The notes under the pieces: model-generated
Told to the model about the DNA's origin: nothing
Database searches by the model: none
What the model saw: the letters and a program-made list of their open reading frames with translations, nothing else
Assembly: GCF_023065955.2 (NCBI RefSeq)
Contig: NW_026622986.1
Coordinates: 14,347,848-14,411,847 of the forward strand
Source of the DNA: Ursus arctos
Lineage: Eukaryota; Chordata; Mammalia; Carnivora; Ursidae
Length of the DNA: 64,000 nucleotides
Direction: 5' to 3'
In this document: piece after piece, positions 32,481-44,262 of the stretch
How the letters are laid out: each line of letters opens with the position of its first letter
Numbering within the stretch: the first letter of the stretch is position 1
Position numbers and translations under genes: made by a program

Positions 32481-34654
32481 TCGGTCCCGTACAGAAACAC
32501 ATTGGCCTAAGATGCCAGGGTGACGAACACAGCTCCGAGCTCCGTGGGAGAGGCCAGCAGATCCTGACATAAAACAATATAAGCAGTCTGGTCCCAGCCT
32601 GGAGACTCACAGCAGAGCAAGGTCCATCAAAGCTCATTGATGCCAATGCCCCCTGGCCCCAGAACACTGGGGGTGAACCCGGCTTGTGCTGGCATCGGGA
32701 GAGGTGGTGCGGGCAATAAATGGGGATAGCCAACTCTTTGCTCCTTTAGTTAGATGCAAAAGCCATCCACGTGTTGAAAGGATAGCCCTTGGTGATGGTA
32801 ATATAATTCTGTTCAGTTCAGCTCTGCACGCAGCAAGTGAGGCAGAGACCCAGTGGCCCATCCAGAAGCCGCCAGGCAACAGCATGCTGTCAGGAAGAAC
32901 CGTGCATGAAGATACTGCAGTGTCTCCACAGGGGCTGGAAAGTAGCAAAATAGAAGCCAGGAGAGGGGCACGATTTCATAATGATAGGAATTCTAACATA
33001 GGTCATGCTGATTGTGATAGGCCATCATGACAACTACAGATACACGGGCCTCCTGTCTTACTGTTTCCTGAGAAACTTATAGTTTTACTTTTGTGCTGTG
33101 CTGTGTTTCTTACGTAAGTAGTAACTGCAGGATTTATAATAAAATACTATAAGCAAACACCACTCTGGATAAGTGGGTTAATGGTCCCTTTAAATCTCAT
33201 GGTCACTCATCTTCCAAATCTTGGGGAACAAGGAAGAAGAAATAACATCTGCGGCTGGGAGTGTCTTCTGATATCATGTAAATACCAGACCAGCTTGGAA
33301 CAGGATTTGATGTTATGCAAGAATGAATCAGAAAAGCTGCATTCCTGAATTAAAAACAATTTGAGTATTTCAACAAAACACGAGTGGCTTATTGGTGTTG
33401 GTATAAAGGCAGATGCAGATGTTGCCAACATTTGTAATGGTAAAAATTGAAAATGTTAATCATCTATGTATTTCAGCACAAAGATAATCGTGTTCTACTA
33501 GAGGCTTCTGGTTTCCATAAAGAACACTTGCAGTAATTAATGGGAAAAATTTAAAAGAATGTCATAATTCAGTTTCATATAGCAAACATTTAAAATAATA
33601 AAAACAGGGAATTTTTTATGAGGAGATATTGATAAAGCAAATGAAAACCATTTAGACAGTACTATCAGCATCTTTAATATCACCTCTGTGCCTAAACGTA
33701 ATCAGGCATTTCAGACATGAAACACTTACCAGAACTTTAACAAAAGGAATAACACTGACGTAGATCATTGTGGTCTAGACGTCGCGGGAGGACATGCAGC
33801 TATTGAAACGTGAAAACGACTTTTGGGAAAGCTTACAAACTCAGGCAGCAAAATTTCAGCTATGACTGGTCCCAGTTCATTTCCTTCACTTAAGAATATT
33901 GTAATAATGTATTTGAAGGGCAAAACGCAGGGACTTGGGAGACAGTTGGATGGTTTCATGATTTCCTGTGTCCAGAAGGGGTACACGTGGCTACATGTCG
34001 ATCGTTACTATTGGTGCTTGAGCCATGTCAGTGGGAAACCCTCCCAAATAAAACACATCAGGTATGTATAAACAGTGCCCACGTCATGATAATGACACTG
34101 AAATTGTAACTTAATTGTAATTCATTATAGAGAGCAAGTATATCGTCACTACTAAATTTTCATTAAAATTTTGGGATGTTTTCATTCAGTTTGTCTACAA
34201 TGACCACATTTGATTACATCTGGATGGTATGATTAAATGTGTAAGTTGATCACCTTATATCTTTTCCCAAAAACGCTTCATATTTTTTTCATATATCAAG
34301 AAAACAGCAGCGAGAACTAAATACTATGCATAATGTAAATTGAAAGAATTTGTGGACCTTGGTGGGTAGCCGGCACAGCTGTGTCCAGGTTCGTGCTGTC
34401 TCTAAGAACAACCGTGTAATGGGGTGGTTAGACATGAGAAGATGGGCTTTCAGATACACAACGCTCCGCCAGAGGAGTCAGTACTTCCCTAGCATTAGAG
34501 GAAAGACTCGATTCAGGCATTACAGCGAGGACGAAGAAAGCTCTCCCATCTGTACTCTCGCAGGCGACACCTGCCCAGATTCCCCGTCCCGGCTCGAGGT
34601 GCTTTCCCACAGCACTCACCTCCTTGACACGCACAGCACTTTCTTCCTTGCTCT
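32481..34654. other. AT-rich mostly unique sequence, no gene seen
   Basis: Notably few recognisable repeats for its AT content, especially 33.0-34.3 kb. Candidate territory for conserved non-coding sequence, but nothing in the sequence alone proves function. Confidence 0.5.
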
Positions 34655-34806
34655 GTTTGGTATTTATTTTCTTTCCCCTACACTGTCAGCACCCCCAGGG
34701 CAGAGAGCTCTGCGATTCTTGCTGCCGATGGTGGCTGGTGTGTCCCGCACACCTAGAACGGTACCTCACACCGGCTGGATGCTGTATGTTGTGAGTCAGC
34801 GAATAT
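34655..34806 (+). mobile_element. L2 3' fragment
   Basis: CCCCCAGGGCAGAGAGCTCTG, GTGTCCCGCACACCTAGAACGG and TACCTCACACCGGCTGGATGC, then GTGAGTCAGCGAATATATAA, follow the sense L2 3' end (gagggcagggacc ... cccagcacctagaacagtgcctggcacatagtagg ... aataaat). A SINEC inserted immediately after it. Confidence 0.65.
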
Positions 34807-34820
34807 ATAAAATCAACAGG

Positions 34821-35013
34821 GACGCCTGGGTGGCTCAGTCGTTAAGCGTCTGCCTTCGGCTCAGGGCGTGATCCCGGGGTCCTGGGATCGAGCCCTATAT
34901 CGGGCTCCTCCGCTGGGGGCCCGCTTCTTCCTCTCCCACTCCCCCTACTTGTGTTCCCTCTCTCGCTGTCTCTCTCTGTCAAGTAAATAAATAAAATCTC
35001 AACAAAAAAAAAA
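34821..35013 (+). mobile_element. SINEC, young subfamily
   Basis: Head GGACGCCTGGGTGGCTCAG, GTCTGCCTTCGGCTCAGGGCG, B box GATCGAGCC, CT block with GTGTTCCCTCTCTCGCTG, then AAATAAATAAAATCTC and an A tail. Similar strings TCAACAGGG (34813-34821) and TCAACAAAGGG (about 35015-35025) flank it, compatible with a short, imperfect target-site duplication. Confidence 0.95.
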
Positions 35014-37450
35014 GTCAACAAAGGGACTGTGAAGGGACAGTGGAAGCTGATACTCAAAGGAAGAAATCAGATATGAAATTTGAAAAGAAACATGAATACC
35101 TCATCCAAGAGCAGACACAACCAGCTTGTCTAATATATTATGTAAAAACATGCTTGTGGTCTAATGTGGAAAACGAAGAAAATAAAATGAAGTGTTAGGG
35201 TTTTCACATTTTTGGCATTCTGAAACGAGGTCAAAGGACACGTGAGGCTCTGTAGACAGAGAAAAAGCAGCCAGCTAATTGAACATGACAATCCAACAGT
35301 CAGTGTTCATGATTCAGTTTAATGGTGGAGACACCGGACGTGCAAAGTGTCAGACAGTGTTACTGCGCTGGAATTTTTGCCTGGAACAATTGATGCTAGC
35401 ATAGCAAACGCTGACAGAGGCTTCTGTGCCACGAGCAATGTCAGTGACGGCAAAGGAACTCCACAGAGGCCGAGGTCGCCTGACGGACTCTGTAATTAGC
35501 AAGGGTGTTGGTGCAAACACTGTGGAGTCCCCATGTCGTGCCGTGGCTCAGGCTGGGGCATCTTCCGGGAACACCCATGTCAACAGGAAGTCATGCCAAT
35601 GTGTTCCGAGGTCTGTCGATGATTTAGAAATTATTAGAATGATTGGATAAGCAATTTGTGCTGGAATTTGTCTCTCTGGGTAAATGATTATGTATGAACA
35701 CATGTTGATGGAATAATTTCATAGTTTAGAGAACAAGGGGGATATATTTTATCATTTATGCATATATTTATATGTTAATTTGTTTGTGCAGTTGTTAACT
35801 ATTTTGTCTTCCCCACTGCATCGAGTGCCTACATCGACAGGGACAAGCAGAATGGTTTACAACGATTTATAGGGCAGGTCGTCCTCTTTCCTGAAGACGC
35901 TCATGTCCTCATGTATATGGTTCATGCCTGCAAGGGCTGCCGAGTGAATACATAGCCCAGAAACGGCACCAGGAGTATGAGGAGGGAGGAGGGACTTGGG
36001 TCTGAGATGCTCAAAGCCTTGAGGCCGAGTGCAGTGTGAGCTGGCGTGGCGTCAGTTTCATGGGGACCAGCAAGAAGAGCAGAGGCTTGTCCTGATCATC
36101 TGGGAGCTGCTGGGGAAGCTGGGGCCGCGTGTGCAACGGCATGGAGGAGGCGCCCACGTACAAGGCTCAAGGGATGGTGGGGGCCTTCATCCGAGGCATG
36201 ATGGGCTCTACAAGGTTGGGTTGGCAAAGAAGGATGAATTCTTGGAAGGCTTTGCATCCTAAGCTGGGGGCTTGGATTTGGTCTCACGGGCAGTTTGGGG
36301 TGACGAGTATAAAAGGACAGTGGGTGGGCTGGGGCGGAGAGCTCAGCAGGAAACTCGGAGTTTGGGCCGTCCTGGATGGGTGGGAACAGGGTCGCGTGGA
36401 GGAGGAAAGGTCTTCGAAGCCACAGAGAGTGGTGGAGTCAAGAAGGAAGCAGCGGGCTGTGTCACAAAGCTGGCAGAGTGTGCGGGACTCAGGACCGTGT
36501 TCACTACCCACGGCGTGCCTGGTGGGGGTACAGTGTGTTGGCAGGTGCGTCCTGTGGGCAGTTGGCAGATGTCGGGGATTAGGCGCGTGATTCAATGCCT
36601 GGAGGTGAGAGGTGACACCGAGGAAAACAAAATGTGGAGAAGCTTCTACGAGAAACGGCCATAAGAAAACACGACAAAATTCTGGTGCCCAAGTCTAGAA
36701 AATCTTGAAGGTACCGCTGCAGTGGGAGGGACGGGCGCCCCTCAGCCCTCACCTGCCGGTGCAAGGACAGGCTGGGACAGACGCGTGGCCGCAGGCCTTC
36801 CTTGTTGTCCCCCCACGAAGCTCCGTTCCAACCAAGACTGGTGCTGATGTCCCCCTCTGCCACCCCATGTCTTGACTGGGCAGTGATCCCTATGTTTCAG
36901 AAAAGGTGCCAGGAGTCAGGTATTCTTGTTAACGGGATGGAAAGGCCCCCAGCTCCGGAGACCTCCTCTGGAGAATTCCACTTCCCACTGGAAACACTGC
37001 CCCGGGCGGGAGGACTTCCAGACCCTTTGCTGGTTTCCTGTTAGATTTCCGTGGAGGGTGGTTGGGGGGCGAGGAAGGGAGGGGAGACTCCAGCCTCCCC
37101 AGCTCCTTCCTTTGAAGCAGGGCTGCCTGGTGAGGTTCGTGAGGACCTGCTTCTCTATTCCTGGCTGTTTGCACCTGAGTCCCATTCCCGGCCAGCCTCC
37201 TTGCCTCTGTTCTCACCGAGCCTGGTCTTTCCTTCTCCTTCTTTGTCCCACAGGCACTTCCCGTGAGGCTTGGGGAGGCTGTCTGTGGGGGTCTTTGGTG
37301 ACATCACCGGGAGAAAAACATTGAGCTGGCTGTTTTAGGGTAAATGTTTCATTGAAATGGAGGACAACAAGTCACAAGTATGTTTAGGAATAATGCTGTG
37401 CAGGGAGCCACACCAGACTTCTCTCTTACTTACAACCCAGTTGTTAAAAA
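35014..37450. other. AT-rich then GC-rich sequence, no gene seen
   Basis: AT-rich to about 35.8 kb, GC-rich after. A TATA-like TATAAAAGG occurs at about 36309 but no consistent downstream exon was found. Short overlapping ORFs have no recognisable content. Confidence 0.5.
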
Positions 37451-37465
37451 AGAGCCTGATTCTGT

Positions 37466-37631
37466 GGGACGCCCGGGGGGCGCAGTCGGCTGAGCGCCTG
37501 ACTCTTGATTTCGGCTCAGGTCATGATCTCGGGGTCATGGGCAGGCTCTGTGCTCAGCGGGGAGTCTGTTGGAGAGTCTCTCCCTCTGCCCCTCCCGCAG
37601 TAAGTAAATAAATAAATACATCTTTAAAAAC
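37466..37631 (+). mobile_element. SINEC, short copy, with 14-bp target-site duplication
   Basis: Head GGGACGCCCGGGGGGCGCAG (GC-shifted from the usual GGGGCGCCTGGGTGGCTCAG), GACTCTTGATTTCGGCTC, CT block, AAATAAATAAATACATCTT and an A tail. GAGCCTGATTCTGT (37452-37465) and GAGCCCGATTCTGT (37634-37647) flank it, one mismatch in 14. The tRNA-like middle is shortened compared with the other copies. Confidence 0.93.
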
Positions 37632-40600
37632 ATGAGCCCGATTCTGTATTTGTCTAGGCTGCCTTTGGTCACTCGTTCTGTTTATTCAGCTGTAACTTGG
37701 TCCCTGTACAAAATTAAATAAAACCTTGGCATGTTATTTTTAATTTCATAGAGGGTGTGGAGTACAGAGAGATGTTATCTCTTGAGAAGCAGGACTATTT
37801 TACAGAAAAGGAGAGCAACGGAATCTCCCTAGGATCATTTCAAATACGCCCAAGTACTCACCATTGAGTCATAACTTAACCTGAGGAGGAGAAGAAAGGA
37901 ATCGGGAAAAACAGTAGGTGCCTTTTCAGCCGTTTTAACCCACTAGGTAGGCGGGAGCAGGCGCTGCAGGAGCAGGTCAGGACCTGGTCACGAGGTGGGA
38001 CTCCGGGTACAGGAACGGAATGAAGCCACATCCATCAGGTGCGGGCTGTGTGCGTGGGGCAGGGCAAAGCACCCCCAGGACGGTTCCATCCAGCCCTCCC
38101 CCAGCCCCACATGCTCTGTTGAATGTTGAAGAGGGTTAGAGTGGCCCGGGGAGGCCGTCTGTCTTGGGTGACATGCTGGGAACTGAGCTGGCTAGTGACA
38201 AAATGACCCAATCGGATCTGGTCTGGGAACACGGAGCACTAGCCCCTAGAGGGAATGGACCCCTCTCCTGCAGGCTAGTCCCGCGTGTGCTGGTCTCTCC
38301 ATGGCCCGGGGCGCACCCCAGCCCTGGCAGGGAGACCAACAGGCAGGACAGGCTTCCTGAGCTGCCTTCCGTTCCCACCGACCATCACGATAACCGCTGG
38401 GTACCAACAATCGGGGCCCGTCGCACACCTGCAGCCTTACAGATCCTCCGAAATACATGTGGGAAAAATGCTGGTCCATCAGTCAGAAAAATCCAAGTAG
38501 TAGTAATAAATACAATGCCTACGGGTAGCACATGCCACTTCACATGGAAACATGGTCACAACACTGTACGGAGGGGGGTGCTGTTTCCAGTTCACAGTTC
38601 GAGGGTGAAGGCTTGAGGTCCCGGGGGCTCACGCCGCTGCTGCAGGTTGGTCCCCTGACTTCAAAGAACAGGCTGCCCAGCTCTCAGGGTGTGGGCGCAA
38701 TGACCTTGACACGGGCCTCGCGGGAAAGCGAGCGGCGTGTTCGGGTCTAAACCCATGCATCGCGGCGGGTGGAGGTCAGCGGTGGCGGCGCAGGGAGAGC
38801 TCCTGCAGAGGGACTGGCGGATCCTGGTCTGTGGGCTGTCAGGTGGGTCCGCTGCTGGAGAAACGGGCCCAGGTCTCCAGGAACGACTCGGTTACATCGG
38901 TGAAAAGTCGACTCCCACCAGCCCATTCCGCGGTGGGTGGCGCCTGCACGCGCCTGGGAGCTTGTGCCCTGCAGCCGGGCCCAGGCCCAGGGAGGAGTGA
39001 GTGACACGATTTGGGTCAGATTCGGGGGGATTTCAGGCTGCTTTGTGGAGTAGCTTGTCTGGTTTCTGACCGGCTCTGCCTTTGGGTGACGGGACACGGG
39101 AGCACGTTCTGAGCTGCGCCCCCGGCCACCGTGGCTGGGGGAGGGCTGAGGGGCAACAGAACCCCTCACTGTGCGTCTTAGGGTTCTTGCTGCTCCCGAC
39201 GCTCCCCTTCTGCTTTGGTGAGAAATGAACCCGCTCTCACTGGCCCGTCCAAAGCGATGGAGCCCCGGGCTGAGTTCTGGAAGGCTCGAAGCTCTGACCC
39301 GAGCAGCTCGTTACTCTCGGAACCCTATTTGTCCCCAAGCCCTGTCCGGTGCGGACCCTGCTGCCCCCGTGAAAAGGCCAGCAGGAGCTCCCGATCCCGT
39401 TTGGCTCGGTTTCCTTGCATGAGCTGTTCTTCTTAATTGAAGCCAAGGCGTATTTTTAGATCTTGTTTTCGGTCCCAGGTGCTCCTACAGTGGTTTGGAG
39501 CCTGGAGGGAGAGCCCGGGACACGAGACTTTCTCCGAGAGACTGAGTTTATGATTAATTCAGATATCGGGGGCCGGTGAATTTCTTTGAAGATGACTACA
39601 TTTGAGGTAACTAATACAGAATTCGAAGTCCATTGGGATGCAGCAAAAAACCAACCAGGACTTCTGCCAGATGGAAAGTGTATCGTACTAGAAATCCGTG
39701 TGTCAGTAGCACACTCCCGGCCGCTCTGCCCGAAGCTGAGTGAGAAAAACAGGAGACGTTAAGCGGGCAAGTCTTTTCTAGTGATGTGACACAGAAAGCC
39801 ACTCGTATTTGCTTCCTTTGCACACGGAAAGGTGATGTGAGCTACCTACGGACCAGTCTTCAGAATTCCGTCGCGCAGGGTGGGAGAGTGAAGTGGGAAC
39901 ACAGCCCTGCTTGGGGTGATTCGAAGGCTCGGGCTCCATTTACACCTGCAGCTTCCAGCCTTCCCAAGGCCGTGCAAATGTTTCTTCAAACCAGACAGAG
40001 AAAAGAAATCCAGTCCCTGAATTCAGGAAACACGGGTGCTCTGGGGAGCTGGGTTTGGAGCACGCCCCCCGCTTTTCTTCCTTTGTGTTTCCCCCCGTGG
40101 AACCCTTGGACTTCCAGAAGCACAGCCGGACGCCCTGGTTCGTAGCAAGCTGGCGGCTGTGGGTGGGGAGAGCGGAGACGCGCTCTGTGCACAGCACCTT
40201 CCGAACCTGGTGCATGGGGACGACGCCGCTGTAAGCCCACAACGGCGAGGAGTGACCTGCCGACCGTCTCTGCCTACTCCGCGCACACGCGGTTTACCAC
40301 CCCTACCGGTGAGCCTGCCTGGTCTGTAGCCTTTCTTCAAGCGCCACATCCCTGCGCGACCAAGAAGCAGGGGAGGTCATCTTGCTGCTGTTCTCCACAA
40401 CTGTGAATACAAAACTGAATATTTCTGGCCATAAAACCATAACCTGATCTCCATAAAATGACTTAGTCAATAAAAGCATCACGGTGTAGGGCATCCTAAA
40501 CTTTGGTTCCATTTGGTGTTACTCTCCTTGTGCGCCCGTTTCTACGTCTGTCGCCCAGGAGGAAGGGAGACCAACCTCAAACCATTGCTCTGGGTGCAGC

Positions 40601-42104
40601 GTGGGTTGCTTCAGCTGAAGGTTTTGAACCCTGTCCAGCACATCGAAGACACTTCTATTAGGGTGCTGTCTGCGTGTCCACTGGGCATCGACAGTGGGTC
40701 CTCTGGATCGGTCTCCTCTGAATCCAGGACTGGCAAATCCCGGAGCCGAGGGAAAGCCGAGGCCTGGCAGCACCCACACGGGCCACTCGATGCCCCGTAC
40801 AGACTGTACACACACCCACGGCCCCGATCCTGCCCTGTGGCCGCCACCACCACCTTGAGGAGACAGGAAGGCCAGTCTCCCAGGTGCTAGAAGGCGACGA
40901 GAAGACCGCGGATGTCCGCGAGCAGCACGCATCGCCATCACACACTTCGTAAACATCGGCTGCCAGTCTTCCGCGGGACACGCGGCGGAGCCGGCGCTCG
41001 CCCAGAATGGGAAGGAAGATGATGAGGCGTGAAACGTCACACAGATGCCGTCAGTGGTGTCGTTATTTAAAAATCTGGATGGAAACCAAGATGACTCTTT
41101 ATTCCCTTCATTCTATTTTTGGTCTGCAACCCTGTCCTATGGTAGTAACCTTACAGAAGCTTGAAGTAGACGGAGTCCAGTAAGAAGAAAGCAGCGGTGA
41201 GTGTAGCTCTACAGAACTCCATTTAAAGGTTGTGTTTATGTATTTGAAAACCCCAGCAACCGTGCACATTACCTATCGATCAAAGCCGTTTTCCTTTCTT
41301 CGCTCCAGATGGAAACACAAAGACTCCATTACGGACTGGCGCTCACACTATCTCCCGGCGGTAGTTTGCGTGCTGACATTTGAATTTACGCCGGTGTAAC
41401 ACAAGCGAGCAAGAGCTCCTAGCTCATCCTGTATTCACACTAGAGCCAGGGGTGTGTCACTGGCCACAGGGTCGGCTGCCACGCGGTGGAAGACTGGACG
41501 TGCTGGGTTATCATTTCACGAATCAATACAATCCTCTCCTTACGTCACTCTGGTTTGGGTAATTCATCACAGAAAATCCAGTTAGTTTCCTTCCGTAGTG
41601 AAGTTGGTGCCTTGGCGAAATGCAGCATTGCTGGAATCAGGTGAAGTTGGGGGAAGAGAAGAAAGGCTTTCCTGGGGGAATGAAAGGGTGGTGTGCGGCA
41701 TGGGGATGGCCGGTAGGGTGAGGACCAGGACGGCCAGAGGAGGGGTCGATAGTGAGCTCAACCTGACACACGGACAGGAGAGGGATGTCAGCCCGACTTG
41801 AGGCTGGCTGACACGCGTACGTGCGTCACACGTGCAGTAATGCGGGTCTTCTATCTCTTGCCAGTTGTTTGGGCTGCTAAGTTTGTCGGTGACAGATCTA
41901 CAGTCAGGTGGAAGGACAGATGGCGGGAGGGATGGGCAGACGGATGGACGGACGGCTAGACAGGAGTGGGTGGCTGCGACCTCACGCCCTAGGCTGGGAG
42001 AGGTGGTGTAGCGTGCTGGCCGCGAGCTGTCTGTGCGGTCACGCTCCCCGGGGCTGCAGCCCAGGCCTCGATTCGCCCATGGCCTTGGGGGCTCGGTAAC
42101 TGCC
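37632..42104. other. GC-rich unique sequence, no gene seen
   Basis: Dense in CpG in places (for example 38740-38800 and 40190-40310) but no promoter-exon arrangement is visible. Chance ORFs up to about 170 codons. No repeat recognised apart from the simple repeat at 41911. Confidence 0.5.
41911..41965 (+). repeat. GGAC/GGAT-type short tandem repeat
   Basis: Imperfect purine-rich array: GGAAGGACAGATGGCGGG, then GATGGGCAGACGGATGGACG and GACGGCTAGAC. Confidence 0.8.
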
Positions 42105-42215
42105 CGGTCTTCTCAACTGTAAAATGTGGCTGAAAACAAGGCCGTTGTGAGGATCGACCGGTTAGCACATGGAAAGTGCTTGGAACAGTGTCTGCTGCTT
42201 GTTTATTTATGATAT
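42105..42215 (+). mobile_element. MIR fragment
   Basis: CTCAACTGTAAAATGTGGCTG, GGCCGTTGTGAGGATCGACC, TTAGCACATGGAAAGTGC and TTGGAACAGTGTCTG follow the sense MIR 3' half closely (ctgtaaaatgggg ... gttgtgaggattaaatgag ... aaagcgcttagaacagtgcctgg). One of the clearest MIRs in the window. Confidence 0.75.
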
Positions 42216-42589
42216 CAGGATTGCCGTGATTAACCAAGGGGCAGAGTTTCCCAGCTCCTTGGCTCCCTTGCCCCGGCTGGGCTGGAGGCAGCTGCCGCAA
42301 GCCCCGTTCAGGGTACAAATCACACGGATCTGGACAGAGGCTTGAGAAACCAGGGACGGGGCCAAAACCTCCCATAGTTTCAAAATCATCCTCACCTTCG
42401 ACCTCGGCCCTTCCAGGCCAACGGGAAGCCTGCAGCGCTGTGCTCTTGGTGGAGCCCGAGTGAGTCTTGGAGAGACGCTCCAGCGGCCCTATCCACAGCG
42501 GACACCTGTGGCTCCATTCCACCAGGGCCTGAGGTTTCAGGTCAGCAGAGTCCGATTCTGCTCACTTGGTTCCTGCTTAGTTCCTCCCT

Positions 42590-42655
42590 TTGTCCATCCA
42601 GGCCACTCCCAGATGTTTGTTAAGTGCCTACTGTGTGCAAGTGTGCAGTTCGGGG
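42590..42655 (-). mobile_element. L2 3' fragment, antisense
   Basis: GTCCATCCAGGCCACTCCCAG, then ATGTTTGTTAAGTGCCTACTG and TGTGCAAGTGTGCAG match the antisense L2 3' end ('atttattgagcgcctactatgtgccaggcac'). Confidence 0.6.
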
Positions 42656-44149
42656 TCTCTCGCCTTCACCTGCCCTCCACCCCCTCCAAGCATCAGGACT
42701 TTTTCCATAAAGTCCTCCTCTTCCTGCCCTGCACTCTGTGGTTTTGATGCCTGCCAGGGGCTCAGGGTTGGGTTGGCAGGTGTGAGTCTGAAAGCCTCTC
42801 CTGCCAGAAGCGGGTGGGAGGTGGGTCTCTTTCCCTCCTTCTCCTTTCTTCCTCAAACGGAGTCTCGGTTTCTTCCCCTGCACCGGGGGCCCCTTAAGCC
42901 CAGATCTGGGTGAACTCTCCTCTGCAGGATGTAAGGAGGGATATGGGACAGATAAGGTTCCAGAAGGGAGACTCGACGTCCCACTGAGGCCCCAGTGAAC
43001 AGGGGTGAGAGTCAGGGAGGGGGCTCTCCTGCTCTTTTAGTTGTCAGTGGGCCGTGGGACACAGGAGTGAGCGGCGTGGGCTTGTTTGCGCCACTCAGCG
43101 TCTCTGCTGGAGCTCTTGCTACAGGCGTGACCCTGCAAGGGTCTCGAGCAGAGCGGCAGGCTCTCTCCACGGGGAGGGCCTTCTTGACCTGGAGAGCTTT
43201 GTTTCTCGGTGGTGCCTGATGTGATTTCTCTCCCCAGAGCAGATGAGAGCAGTAAAGGTGGAGAGGGGTCCACGGGGACAACAGTGAAATATTCCCACAG
43301 GCTTGGGCATAGGAAAGATAAATTGCACATTAAAATGGAAAATAATCTATAAAATTGTACTTAATGAACAGAGCAGAGCCTTGTGTGTAATGAGTGGTGA
43401 CGACAGCTTCTACGCGGTCTCAGTGCCCAGCGGCCCCGCGTCTGCTCCTTCGCTACCTGAGCCTGGAACAGCATCCCCACACACACTGTCCTCCGAGCGC
43501 CCTCAAGGCCCAGCTACCTCCTGGCCGCCCCACAGTCCCGACTGTCGGTGTCTTGCTGCAGGGCAGGGCCGGGCCGGGAGGGGATGGCTGTGAGCATCTC
43601 CGGAGAGCACATGCTTTACCCTGTGGGAACGCTGCTTTCCTTCACCCCTGCAGCAAACTTGACGAGCTGCCTCTCTCTGGTCCTCCTTAGACTTAGACCT
43701 GACTGCTCGGTCTGCCTGCACTCCTGCTGCTGCCTCGGTCTCTCTTCAAACCGCAGGCCCTCGGCCCAGCTCCTTGCCCTTCCTCCAGAGCCCTCTCCTG
43801 CTTCCCTGCCGCCTCCCTGGGCTGCTCCCTCTGGCCTCCCCTTCTGGCTCCTTCCCTGACCTCTTACCGTCGGAGGGCTGAGCTCAGTCTCTGCTCCTCA
43901 TCCCTGCACTGACCTCTCCCAGCACCATCAGCTTGGTGCCCAGCTCCATGCAGCCCCCTCTGCCAAACCCCAGACTCTCACCTGCCTCCCGGGCCTCTCC
44001 GCTTAGACCTGGGCTGAGAACCGCTCCCCTAAACCTGCCTCTCGGGGGGTGAGGGGCGCTCGGCCTGCACACTCTGCTTCCACCCCAAGTCCACCCGAAT
44101 GCTCAGCTTACTTCACAGCCCATCCGAAGGCCAGTCTCTGTAGTGATGA

Positions 44150-44262
44150 TTGCATTTAATCTTTGCAAGATCCTGGGGATATTTCCTCAATTTTACAGAT
44201 GAAGTAAGAGGCTGGGGAGGCCTAACTGGGCCAAGGTCGGGGGCCAGTAAGTGGCAGCCCGT
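44150..44262 (-). mobile_element. MIR fragment, antisense
   Basis: GCATTTAATCTTTGCAAGATCC, CAATTTTACAGATGAAGTAAG, GGCCAAGGTCGGGGGCCAG and TAAGTGGCAGCC follow antisense MIR (ttaatcctcacaac ... ttttacagatgaggaaact ... ccaaggtcacacagctagtaagtggcagagc). Confidence 0.75.

Noticed and set aside
36309..36317. TATA-like TATAAAAGG as a promoter
   Set aside because: A single short match in a large region, with no downstream exon, start codon context or CpG island arrangement to support transcription.
43680..44040. CT-rich stretch as a coding exon with Leu/Pro/Ser-rich product
   Set aside because: Composition alone explains the open frames, and parts resemble a very old LINE remnant.
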